Of a DNA stretch of 64,000 nt, positions 21,817-32,800 are shown in pieces. The notes beneath the pieces are model-generated. The model ran no database searches and was not told the DNA's origin. It saw nothing but the letters and a program-made list of their open reading frames with translations. Each line of letters opens with the position of its first letter. The first letter of the stretch is position 1. The position numbers and the translations under genes are program-made. Source of the DNA: Myrmaecium sp. VS I D KN 1 (taxonomy: Eukaryota > Ascomycota > Dothideomycetes > Valsariales > Valsariaceae); NCBI GenBank assembly GCA_019775845.1, contig JADQAV010000017.1, positions 558,001 to 622,000 on the forward strand, given 5' to 3'.

Positions 21817-23413
21817 GCTGCTAGGCAGTAGGTAACTTGAAGGTAAGGTCGGTAGTAGTTGATCACCTCACGAGTTGGCAGGTAGGCAGACAGGTCAACG
21901 TAGGCAGGGAGGAGCGCACAGAAAGCCAGCAGGTCCTGGTAACGGTTCGACCATGCGGAGGAGTAAAGTAGTAGTAGGTACTAGGTAGTAGGTAAGGTAG
22001 GTGAAGTCCGGTAGCGGTAGGTCAAGGCAGGTACACTTGACCGGGAATCGGAGTCCAAGCACGCTGGACAGGGCGGGTAGGTACCTATCTATTCGTCCCG
22101 CCTCACCAATCGTCCGTACCAGGTACCCCGGTCCGTGTATATATATAGCCCCGTCAGCAAGCGGGCAGTGGAAGGCGGCGCGGAGGCGGGAGAAGAACAA
22201 GGGCAAAGAAGTCCGCGAGTGTTATATGTGAATAGATGTATATATATGCAGACGCGCTCGAGTAGGAGGAGGACGGAAAACAATAGCGGATAGAGCTAAA
22301 ATATCCAGGCAGGCGGTGTGTCAATAGTACCTAGGTTTGTCTTCCAAACCGTGAGGCTGCAGCAGCGTCGATGGCTGGCTAGCTGGCTGGCTGGCTGGCT
22401 GGGTTGGGCAGGACAAGGCTAGGAGGGCAGGCAGGACCCGGGGAGATGATGTGTGCGAGTGAAGCGTGCAGCGTGCGCGACGGGCACGACTTTTGATTGC
22501 GTGCGCGCGTGCGTTGCGTGACTTTTGATCGAAGAACAGTGATTGACCGGCTTGTTCCTCCAACTCTGGGTTCTGCCAGAGGGCTTGGATCTGGCCTTGG
22601 ATCTATATCTGTTTCTGGTGGGTGGGGTGGGATATAAACTTCGTTCGTCAACCTATCATCCGTACGCAGGATCGGAGAGAAAAGGGGAAAAAAAAGAGTC
22701 TGAAAAACGAAGAAACAGAAGAAGCAGAAGAAGACAAGCAAGAGGAGGATTCCCATTGATATAAGTAACCCAACCCATAACCCCGCCGTACGTTCAGAAA
22801 AGTTAGTATCCGAGCTGCTGGCAGCCTCGCAGGCTCCCACGTTGCTCGCTAGCTCTGGACCAGCCCATCCCGCATTTCACATACAGCCAGCCTCACTCCA
22901 GAAAAACCAAGGGAGGAGTCATCAAGAACCCCTAAAGAATCTTACGACGTTTTCCAAATACTAGGCAGTACTAGTGATAGCAGGCAGTAGGTTCCTGGCC
23001 TCTCTCTCTCTCTTCAGCCATTTCTATGCATCTGATGCCATAGCACAACTCACTCCATCGACCTAGCACACGACGCCATCAAACACATGTACACATGCAT
23101 ACCTACATCACAGATACATACATACATATCTACCCATACATATACATCCGCATCCAAGCAAATGCAACCCCTTCCATCAACAACAAAACCCCCCGTTGAA
23201 GAGAGCTTTCATTCCCCCCTTCCTCTTCTTCTGTTATTTTTCAGTTGAAACTGGGAAGAAACAAACAAACAAACCAAAAGAAAAAGAAGAAAAACGCCAT
23301 GTTGAATGCTACGGCTTTTTCGTTCGTTCCATGTCAAAGATATCCATTTTTTGTCTTTCACCTTTCTCTTTTTTCTCCCCGAAACCCAACCCTCCAAACG
23401 GAGCCAATGCTCT
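21817..23413. other. Intergenic region rich in TAGGTA motifs
   Basis: It holds the upstream region of the MATH/RING gene and the 3' flank of the phosphoglycerate dehydrogenase gene. TAGGTA or its complement recurs at about 21975, 21983, 21989, 22078 (as the palindrome TAGGTACCTA) and 22327. A TATATATATA box near 22138-22147 is about 320 bases upstream of the MATH/RING start. GGCT/GCTG units lie at 22371-22402. A pattern TACTAGGCAGTA-like occurs near 21829 and 22968. No gene is seen. Confidence 0.55.
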
Positions 23414-24955
23414 CTAATACAGAACACGAGTGCGGATACGAGCTGCAACAGTTTTCCGTTAGCCGCTGAAAATCGAGATGAAATGTGAGATCTTGGATTG
23501 ACTTACAAGGCAGATCCTCCAACGACTGGAACAAATCCTTAATCTGATCCTCATGCACATCGCTGATGTCCGCCATCAAATAGGCCACATCACCCTTGTT
23601 ATCCGTCATCTGCTTATCGACGTTGTGGTCACCCAGCAGCGCGTTCACCTTGCCAAGCACACCGGGGATGTTCTTGTGAATGAAGATCACCCGAACGTGG
23701 TTCGGCTCATCCGCGGTCAGCGAACGCAGGTTGACCTCCGGCAGGTTGACCGCGCCCAGGGTCGAGCCCTCGTTCACGTAGCGGACCAGCGCTTGCGCGA
23801 CCTCCACGCCGATGGCGCTCTGGGCCTCCTCGGTGCTGCCGCCGATGTGGGGCGTCAGGATGACGTTCTTCAGCGTGCGGAGGTCCTCGGCCCACTGGTT
23901 GAGGTCCTTGTTGAAGTAAGGGCCGTTCGCGCCGGGCTCGTTGGGGTAGACGTCCAACGCGGCACCGGCGAGCTTGCCGCTCTTCGAGGCGTTGATGAGG
24001 GCGGGGATGTCGACGACGGTGCCGCGGCTGGCGTTGATCAGGTAGCTGCCGTCCTTCATCTGGGCGAACTGCTCCGCGCCGATCATGTTCTTGGTCTCGG
24101 GGAGTTCGGGCACGTGGAGGGTGACCCAGTCGGAGTTCTCGAGCAGGTCCTTCAGCGTGGGCACCTGGCGGGCGGTACCCAGAGCCATCAGGTTGATGAC
24201 ATCGTAGTAGATCACGTTCATGCCCATGGCCTCGGCAAGGACGGAAAGTTGGCTACCAATGTGTCCGTAGCCGACGATGCCGAGCGTCTTCCCACGGATT
24301 TCCCAGCAGCCGGCGCTAACCTTGCTCCAGATGCCGTTGTGCAGCTCCATGGAGCGGTCACCGAGCTGGCGGGCCAGGGCGATGATCTCGGCGATGACGA
24401 GCTCGGCGACACTGCGGGAGTTGCTGAAGGGGGAGTTGAACACGGCGATACCGGCGGAGGCGGCATACTCGAGGTCGACCTGGTTGGTGCCGATGCAGAA
24501 GCAGCCGATGACGATGAGGTTCTTCGCCTCGCGGAGGACGCGGGCGGTGAGCTTGGTCTTGGAACGGATACCAATTACGTGCACGTCGCTGTCTCCCATG
24601 TCAGACTCAGGGAATCTTCTTATGTAACCGGGGAGGGGAAAGTGTCATACCGAATCTTCTCAATGAGCTGATCTTCCGGCAGCGAGCTCTTCAGGAATTC
24701 CACCTGGTAACCCTGACCTCGCAGGATATCCTGGCCGGTCTGGTTGACATTCTCGAGGAGCAGGACCTTGATGTCGTTGGTGTTGAAGGGCTTCAGCTCC
24801 CTGGCCGATGTTCGTTGCAGCTGCGGTTGCGGGCCGCCGAAGCTGGAGGGCGGGGAGTGGAAGGTGTGCGTCGGGGAGGTGGACAGGCCCAGGCTGTTGG
24901 AAACAGCGTGTGCGAGGCGTTCTACGCGGGGTGCGATGTCTCTGGCGGCGCTCAT
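23414..24955 (-). CDS. SER33: D-3-phosphoglycerate dehydrogenase
   Basis: Exons 24955-24651, 24588-23507 and 23442-23414 join to 471 aa from MSAARDIAPR to RIRTRVLY. It oxidises 3-phosphoglycerate to 3-phosphohydroxypyruvate with NAD, the first step of serine synthesis in the cytosol. The NAD-binding motif GYGHIGSQL lies near residue 208, NASRGTVVD has the catalytic Arg near 290, the Glu is in YPNEP near 319 and the His in TPHIGGSTEE near 349. An ACT regulatory domain (HVRVIFIHKNIPGVLGKVN onward) ends the protein, so serine feedback is likely. The last exon codes only the final ten residues and the conserved ending confirms it. The first splice joins EKIR to DVHVIGIRSKT as in yeast Ser3/Ser33. 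Two Gcn4/CpcA sites lie just upstream. Confidence 0.96.
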
Positions 24956-25702
24956 GGTGAATGTGTAGAGGTGTGTGAGGTGTTTCTTGCTTGAAGGTGG
25001 GCAATTGGATGTGGAAAATAATGTAGGTACTGGATGTCGCAATCGCTCCGGAGCGTCCCCGCTGCCGCCGTCTGAGTCAACTAGGCGGGTTCTGTCCCGC
25101 AGCCATCACCTGAGTCATTGCGTAAATTCCCCCGAGGCGTACGAAGCGTCAGCACTTTCACCGCAAGAAAAAACATTACGACATTATCGTACAATTTATC
25201 ATCATCAATAAGCGCACAAGTGCCGACAAAGAAGTGCTCAGGTGGGCTGTTTTTTGAAAATTTCTGTAACCGCTGTTTTTTCCCCTCAAGAACCCTTGGC
25301 GGCAACCCCTCGATTGCGCCACGCCGATTATAGGAGCGTTTGGATTACATACTACTTACTCATCAGCCACTTTGACAGCGCACAGCAGATGAGGATGCGG
25401 CGGTGCATACGTGAGAATGAACGGGCAACGCTCACTATTGACCAGAAACGATGTGAGGTCTCTTGTGTCAGACGCGGGGAGGGGAAGCTTCTCATGCTGG
25501 AAGGAGAAGAACTCGGGTGCAAATGTGTTATTCTTCATATAAAGAAATCACAGACGGGAAAAAAGCCACCTAACACCTGATGCTGCTCAAAGAATCATGC
25601 TATGTGCTTTGTGAATCCAGCGACACCTGGTCGCTTGATGCGTATACCCCTTCACTTGTCCATCCTTCAGAAGCCGCTTCTCCCACCCCGACTTGACTTC
25701 CA
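24956..25702. other. Intergenic: SER33 upstream region and deoxyhypusine synthase 3' flank
   Basis: The left part should be the SER33 promoter and leader with two TGAGTCA sites (25073 and 25111). The right part is the 3' flank of deoxyhypusine synthase. No gene is seen. Confidence 0.6.
25073..25117. promoter_or_regulatory. Two Gcn4/CpcA-type TGAGTCA sites upstream of SER33
   Basis: TGAGTCA occurs exactly at 25073-25079 and 25111-25117, about 118 and 156 bases upstream of the start codon. This is the established half-palindromic site of the bZIP activator Gcn4 (CpcA in Aspergillus), which turns on amino-acid synthesis genes under starvation. Two copies in 45 bases next to a serine-pathway gene is unlikely to be chance, though binding is inferred. 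Confidence 0.7.
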
Positions 25703-26872
25703 TCACACATCCGTCTTCTCCGTCGCGGCAGCATTGGCAAATGTCGCGGCGACAATGAGTGGGAAGACAACGGTGGCTTCGGCATAGACCTTAACGCTAT
25801 CGCCATCGGCGCGAATCTTCCCCCAGCTGACAGCCTCGTCCGGGCGTGCGCCGGCGTCGCTGCCATCAAACTCCTGGGCGGTGTTGACGTAGACAGCCGA
25901 CTCAGCGCCGTTGCGCATGAGGCAGGCGTTGGCGATGTGGTGCTTGACAATGCCGCCGCCGAGGACGATCATGCCGGCGCGGCGGGCGCGGACGGAGAGC
26001 GTGTTGATGCGGCGGATGTCCTCGACGATGTCGATCCGGAGCTGCTGCGGGGACGCCTTGAAGGTGTGGAAGTAGAGCATGTCCCCCAAGCTGCCGTCCG
26101 TCAGGGCCGGGCAGAAGACCGGGATGTCGTTCTTCCACGCCCAGTAGTACACGCTCCGCTCGTCGTTGATCTCGCGGCCGAGCCGGTGGATGACCTTGCT
26201 TGGCGTCCAGTGGATGGGCTCCTCGGTGTGCTTGGAGGCTTCTTGCTCCTCGAGCATCTTGTCTAGGATCGGTACTACCCAGTCCTCAAAGGCGCAGTAG
26301 TTGCTGTTGGGTACAACGAGGTTGCCGATGCGGTTCATGCCCTTGGCGCGAAGGCCGGCGCCGGGCGTGCTGAAGGAGCCTAGATATGTGGGTGCGAGGC
26401 ATTTGATGAAGTCCTCCTCAACACCGCCAGCGGTGGTGACGATCGCTGAGACGTGCTTGTGCTGGACAAGGTAGCGGAGGGTCTCTCGCAGACCGGATGA
26501 GATAAGGTTGCTGGTATAGCCGAGGAAAATGGTGGTACCTTGAGAGGTCTCGGGGTCTTTCCAGGCGCGCTGATGCAGTTATGAGAGACTGGAACGACAA
26601 GAAAGATATAAAGGTAAATTTTATTGAAGACTGCAATGAAAGTTGCCTACCATGTCATTTATTATCCGTACAGCTTCGCCAACTGACGTTGCTTGGAAAC
26701 CCATGTGGGACATGCCTGCCACGAGCTCCTGGACGGTGATGTCTTTTCCATGGTATTTGTTGAAGTCAATGCCTTGCACTTCTTGTGCTCCTTCTGGCAC
26801 GGGATCTGATGCCTTCAAGACGGCATCGGTGGCACCTGAGGGTGCCTGGCTGAGGTCCACGGGTGCGCTCAT
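25703..26872 (-). CDS. DYS1: Deoxyhypusine synthase
   Basis: Exons 26872-26651 and 26569-25703 join to 362 aa, the usual family length. It moves the aminobutyl group of spermidine onto one lysine of eIF5A, the first step of hypusine formation, using [55 protein letters not shown] and [18 protein letters not shown] are family signatures. The catalytic lysine is Lys334 in [14 protein letters not shown]. The intron is 81 nt, donor GTAGGC. Everything needed for activity is present. It is divergent from the SNT1-like gene across a 3-kb spacer. Confidence 0.96.
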
Positions 26873-29800
26873 CTCCCCGACCGTTGATTGTGCAAGGCTT
26901 CGTGAGGTAGAGTCTTCTACTCAGACTCCTAATATGCGAATACTCAATAGCTAATTGTGCTAGAAAAAACGTCAGACGTGAACATGCGATCAGGTGCCTG
27001 AAATTCTATCGAGGACGAATGCGGTTAGGCGGACAACCCGCATTTTCAAGGGGCACAGATTTTTTCGGCTGCCGGGCCAGGGTCTCCGAGAAGCCGCGGA
27101 CTGGGGACCTCGACGCATGGATTGGATGGCGTCGTTCAAGTTCGCCCATATCCTCGAATGTCATTTTTAGCAGGTCTTGACATGCTCGATCGATCCTGCG
27201 CATCCGTTTGGCACTCTGTCTGGGCGGTATGCAGTTGAATGTCTTCTGTTGCAGCCTCAAACGAGGACGATCGGAGGTGATGATGTGTTTGCTGTTCCAC
27301 GTCCTCGGCCATGAACCGGCGGGAAAGGCTTGGCTTGAACGGGCACGTCTCCGAGCGGTTGTACATTAGTGGAGATCTGCTGTCGAGGTACACCGACCGT
27401 GTCCTCGCATCGCCAACGGCTGATCAACGACAACAACGATAGTTACTGGGAAACGCAGAGAAGAGCTGCTCTTCACATCAACGTTGGAACGGATGCGAGA
27501 CTCGGTCAAAGTTATGATCCTCTCCCTTGGTAGTGAGAGGAGGCCTGAAATGGCGCGGGTCTGGGTCTTCCACGTGCGAGGGGTGGGGCCTGCCAATGGA
27601 TCTTATCGATGAACGAGCGAATTTGTTGGAAGAGACCTCGGCCAGGGGGTGTTCGAGAAAGCATCCGTACTCGAAATCATGTACTATGTACCGTAAAGGC
27701 GACCGAAAGCACTCTCGCCTTTCCATGCCCAAAACAGATGCGTGCTCCACATTGGGACGAGTCTCGGGGATAAGAAAAGGTTGAGAGTGACGGGAGTTCT
27801 CAAGGGAAGGGAGTCGGGCAGGATGATACCAGGCATCCTTCGAACAAATGGCGCGACGAGGGGATTCCAGTCTGATGGGGGTGGAGAAAATCTCGAATCG
27901 CGCGGGCCAGAGGTCGGCCAGGGATTGTAAGGCCGCACTAGCAGGGGGCCCAATGCGGGACGTCCATCGGCACGATTTCCACCCACGGTGCGGAGGCGTT
28001 TGTGGCTGCCACAATTTCCATCACCGGAGTTTAATTCCTGCTGGCGCCCCCCGTCGAAGGATGTAAAAGAACTTGAAGTCAGTCAGGTACAAGTATTGTA
28101 TGCCCTCGTCAGACTGGATACTGACAGGTGGCATCCTCATGTTTCTTACCCCTTTCAACCTACAAACGACGACCAGACGACCTGGGTTCATGACGAAGAT
28201 GATCAACCAAACGATCGCTACCCCGTTCTCCCCATGCTGTCGTCGTCTCATTGTTCTTCCGACGACGGCCGTTTCCCAAGACTGGGTGTGGCTGTTGGAA
28301 AAGGACGGGGGAACCGAGAGATGGCTGCGCGAACCGTGACCTTTTCACCGTTCGCATGATTTCAGATGCATCAGCTCGATTGGAAGGATGTCTGGAGGTC
28401 ATAACAATAATAGTGATTGTAGTAGTCGTTATTCCTGAACATGTAATCGCAATGTCGTTTGTCCACGGTGGATAGCTGCCACAGAGGCATCTTCACTCCA
28501 TCATCATCATCGTCAGCAGCAGCATCATCATCATCATCATCAGCATCACCATTTCACCATGGCGCATCTGACACACGGACACCCAACGTTTCAGCAAGCA
28601 TGGACACCTTGTGCCTTGTGGTGGTACCCCGTGTGGCCCGTCTCCAGAAGCCCACAATATCCCAGCCGGCGCCCAATCAGCCTCCACTCACGCATCGTTG
28701 CCCTCTGCTAATGCGCATCAGGACAAGGTGCAGTGCAGTGCAGTGTGTGCTCAATTCCCGACGGTGCCTTGAGCGCCTGCACCTGCACCTGCGACCTGTA
28801 CCTTCGCTGTACCCTGACCGTCTGTCCGTCCCCGAGACCCTTCAAGGCCAATTTTCATCCTCCAGGTGCTCTCCTCACAGCTTCTACACCTCTCCAAACC
28901 AATCCCCCTCAGAGACAACTCGTTCCATCCTGCAACCCGCCGCCTTGCCTTTCCGTACGCCGCGCCGCTCCAATCTGTGACACCGTTGGTCGTGGCGGAT
29001 CCTGGGGTCAGTGGCATCTCCCCCTTCGAAAACCCCCCTGGTTCTGCCATCCATCCATACGCGCGCACCACTGGCACGATCCGGTCGTGACCCGGTGCCT
29101 AGAAGCTTTCTTCTTCCTCGTTCTGCCACCATCCGCGAGCCGGTGCATCTGCAAGCCGTACGACTGGCGGTAGGGCACGCCGACCTGCACACCTCCGTCC
29201 ATTCAAGCAGTCCAGCACGCAGCATCGACGCTTGCGTGCTTGCGTGCCGTGCTCTCCTCCTCTCCGTTCACTCCTTCGACCGTTGCCCCCGGCCCCGCCT
29301 GGCACTGAAGGGTTGGCCGACTCCCCTTGACGGCGGTAAGTAGGTACCAAGGACCTCTGAACGCTGTACGCATTACATCGTACGGGACCAAGACCGGGCG
29401 GAACCCTTGAACCTACGCACGGGCGATCGTCGAAGCAAAAAACGGCTAGTGCCCCAACCGGATTAGCCCCGACCGGGCTTGTCACTCACTCATCCTTGCC
29501 TGGCATCCTGTCGCTCGGCACTCCAACCTCACACTACAATCCTTAGGTAACTCACGGCCGCCCTGCTTCGCGACCTCTTCGTTTCCGCGGACTAATGACC
29601 CGCATCTCCAGTAGCTGTTTGAGACTCTCCACTCCTTTACAACGTCGCCAGGACCACGCACGAACTCGATCCTTCATTGCTTTCCTTACCTGTCGTGGCC
29701 TTTCTCATTACGTCCTACACGCACGCCACGCCTTTCGACGCCCGTCCCTACGACTGACCGCGCCAGCAATCGCATCATCGACTGCACCTCCTCCTGCTGC

Positions 29801-29874
29801 AATTCGTTCGTGAGCCCTTTCGCGGCCAATGTGTCTGTCGGGGCTCTCGATAGCATACCAATCAATTACCGCAG
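26873..29874. other. 3-kb divergent intergenic region
   Basis: Promoters and leaders of deoxyhypusine synthase and the SNT1-like gene. Open frames up to about 180 codons (27478-28014, 28459-28980) overlap others on both strands and match no family. ATC/CAT-type triplet repeats lie near 28500-28545. A possible leader intron, 29810-29874, starts GTGAGC and ends CAG directly before the SNT1-like ATG. Confidence 0.55.
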
Positions 29875-32800
29875 ATGTCCTCACGTTTCCCGCCGACTGA
29901 ATCGCAGCGCTACGTCCCGCGGGATCGCTCTCCTCCCAGGTTTGACAGGCGACCGTCCGGTGCTTACCGAGGCGGTTTCGGCTCCCGGGCTGTCGAGCTT
30001 GGCAGCTCTTATACTCCCAGCGCCAGGGACGCACCCCGGGGTCCACGGTCCCAAGACGCGCCGCGCACTTCTGGACCGAGCGGATCCTCGTCAATTCCTT
30101 CAGGACCGCGTGGCAGGGGATTTGGTGGAGCACCAGGAGAGGTGCGCGAACTTCGACATGCGCCGCCGTTGACTGACACGCGTGATCGGTCATGGAGGGA
30201 CCGTGATCGGGACTTCGACCGTCGTGACCGTCGGCCTTCTCCACGCCGCAGTCCCCCAAGAGACTTCCGGGATTCTAGAGATTATCATCCACGCGATTTG
30301 GACATCGACCGTGCCAGGCGCAACTCCCGCGATGGGCCTCCCTCTGCCGGATCGAACTACTCGGATCCACCCCCGGGCCTGCCGCCCTATGGGCGAGGAG
30401 CATTCGGTCGTGGAAGAGGTCGAGGAGAATGGGACTATCGAGGACGTGGCAGGGGTCATTTCATAAGCGACCGGGAGGAACGGGAAAACTTCCGACCGCG
30501 AAATCGGTCTCGCAGTCCAAGGCGAGATGATAAACCGTTGAGAGACGATAGGGAAATAGATCGTCGTGATGACAGGAGATTTGAACGCAGAGACGAGGAA
30601 AGACGGCCTTACCGCGATGAAAGAGAATCGGATCGGTATAAACGTGACCAACCGCCACCGTCCCGGACGCAAGAGCCCCGGGCCTCGGACACACGCCCGC
30701 CCGCTAGCACAGAGTCACGAACTACTGGTACTACAGGAGCCACGTCACAGCCTCCTTCGCAGCCGCTGCCGACTCTTGCCGCCGACAAGGGCCCTGCACC
30801 GGAGACGCACCGTGAGCCAGCGCCGCGCAGAGCCTCTGTGGCTACCGATGCCAGCACTGCGCGACGAGAATCAACGGTGGCTGATCTGCATTCTGCCCGG
30901 TTGGAGGCGTCAAGAGATCGATACGCTGCCAGGCCCGCTTCTCCGCCGCCTCAGGTGCCGGCATTCGGGTCCGGTCGGTCTTTCAGTGTGAGCGGGCCAT
31001 CCAACGTTTGGAAAAATCCAAACCTCGAGAATAAGCCCACCCAGCCAGCCGCTCCTCCCGCTGCGCCAGCCTTAGCAAAAGCTCCTCCGACCGCACCCAA
31101 GGCGTTTACTGCCATACCGCCGTCTGGACCCAAGGCCACCAGGGTAGCGGAACGGCCTCTCTCTGATATCAGAGCTACCTCCGTTCCGTCTGATGACACT
31201 GCGAAAGACGATGCTTCCCTCAACAAAGCGAGAGCGATGAGCACCTCAGAGGCGAGCATTGCGGCCCCCACCGGCCCGCAAGCCCTTGCTCCGCCTACTG
31301 GTCCCGCCAAGTTCACCCGACCCCCTCCGACTGGGCCTCAAGCTAGCCTCAGGCCAACAATCCCCTCAGGCCCTAGTTTCGGACGCCCTGGATTTGCGGC
31401 GAGGGATGCCTCCCCAAATGCGATTCCCCTCGGTCCGCGAAACGCATCGCTGAGCACATCCCCTAAGATCCCCACTGGGCCAAAGGCGGAGAGAGCTCCT
31501 CAGCTCGTGGGACGAAACCCATTTGGCCCGCCTAATCGGCCGCCATTTGCTCCGCCACGGGAGCCGATCGGTAGGCAAGGTCTGAATTCGCTATCCTGGA
31601 CAAGGCCTGGATTTGATCGGCAGCCATCGATTCCGGCTAAACGTGATGCGACCGGCGATGAGAAGGAGCGTTCCACAAGTGGTCCGAATGCTGTCAACAC
31701 GAATACGTCGAAGACATCGGACGGATCTCAAGCATCCCAGGCTTTGCAGAAGACTGAACCAAAAGCGGAGCCTCAACGTAGAGAGAGCACTGTATCTGTT
31801 ACGCCCTCAATCAAGGAACCCTCCGGCAAGGGCGCTTCGGCGCCTGAGCGAACGATCAATGAGAAGTCCGATACTGAAATGACCGAGGCTCCCCCTCGGC
31901 GCGCTTTATCGCCGGATGAGGTTCGTTATAGTGATGAGGAAGACGGTATGGATCTGGACGAGGCAGATTTTGCCGAAGCCGAAGCCAGATTTAACAAGGA
32001 GAAGGCTCTGTTGGAGTCGAAATTGATCGATCTCAGCAAGAGGGAGTACCGTGCGACGACTCCGCTAGAAGAGCTCGCCCTCTTGTCAACTATCAAGATT
32101 GAGGACCTTCCGATAGAATTGACACCTCCCCCCGTGGAAGAAGCGAAGCCGGTACCGGTACCGGTGCCGGAAAAGGTTGCAAGTCCACCAGCAGAGATTC
32201 CCACGCCCCAGGCCGAACACGAGGAGCCGGAACAAGCCGCGGAGCCTCCAAAATCACCTGCAGCCTCACACCGTTCACCCACGCCGGCAGTGAAGGAGCC
32301 TTCTGTCGAGCCCGAACTCGACAACCTGCCATATCTGGTCAAAGGCCCCCCAACCCCGTTATCTGACCCTGACCAAGAGTGGGCCGCACCGCCAGCTGCA
32401 AGGGACGCGGTGCTTGCCGTGCTCATCCGACAGCGCGAGGAGGCTTCGGAACGGCAAGAGCGCCTTAAGGAAAGATATCGTGCTGCGTACAGGGAGTGGC
32501 GGATCACCGCGACGAAGATAGATCAGGAGAGAGAGGACGCTGATAAGGACTCGGGGAACAAATCTGGAGATGCCGCAGCGGCCACAACGCCGGATCCCAC
32601 CAGCGCGCAATCGAGCGAGTTCAGGCGTGCGCACAAGTTCAGCAGCGAGTATGAGATCGAACAGGTACTGAAAGAGTCGATGAAAGACCATGAGGAGGAG
32701 CAGGCGAAACGAGAGCGGGAGGCGAAGAAGGCACGGGCTGATCTCGAGAGGGAAGCGGTTATTCCGGATCTGCTGCCGAAGAGCGAGATTCTCCGAAGGA

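Noticed and set aside
23553-24671. 372-codon plus-strand frame
   Set aside because: Antisense to SER33 and it crosses a SER33 intron.
28459-28980. 173-codon frame in the DYS1-SNT1 spacer
   Set aside because: Begins in an ATC/AGC triplet repeat, overlaps other frames and matches nothing.
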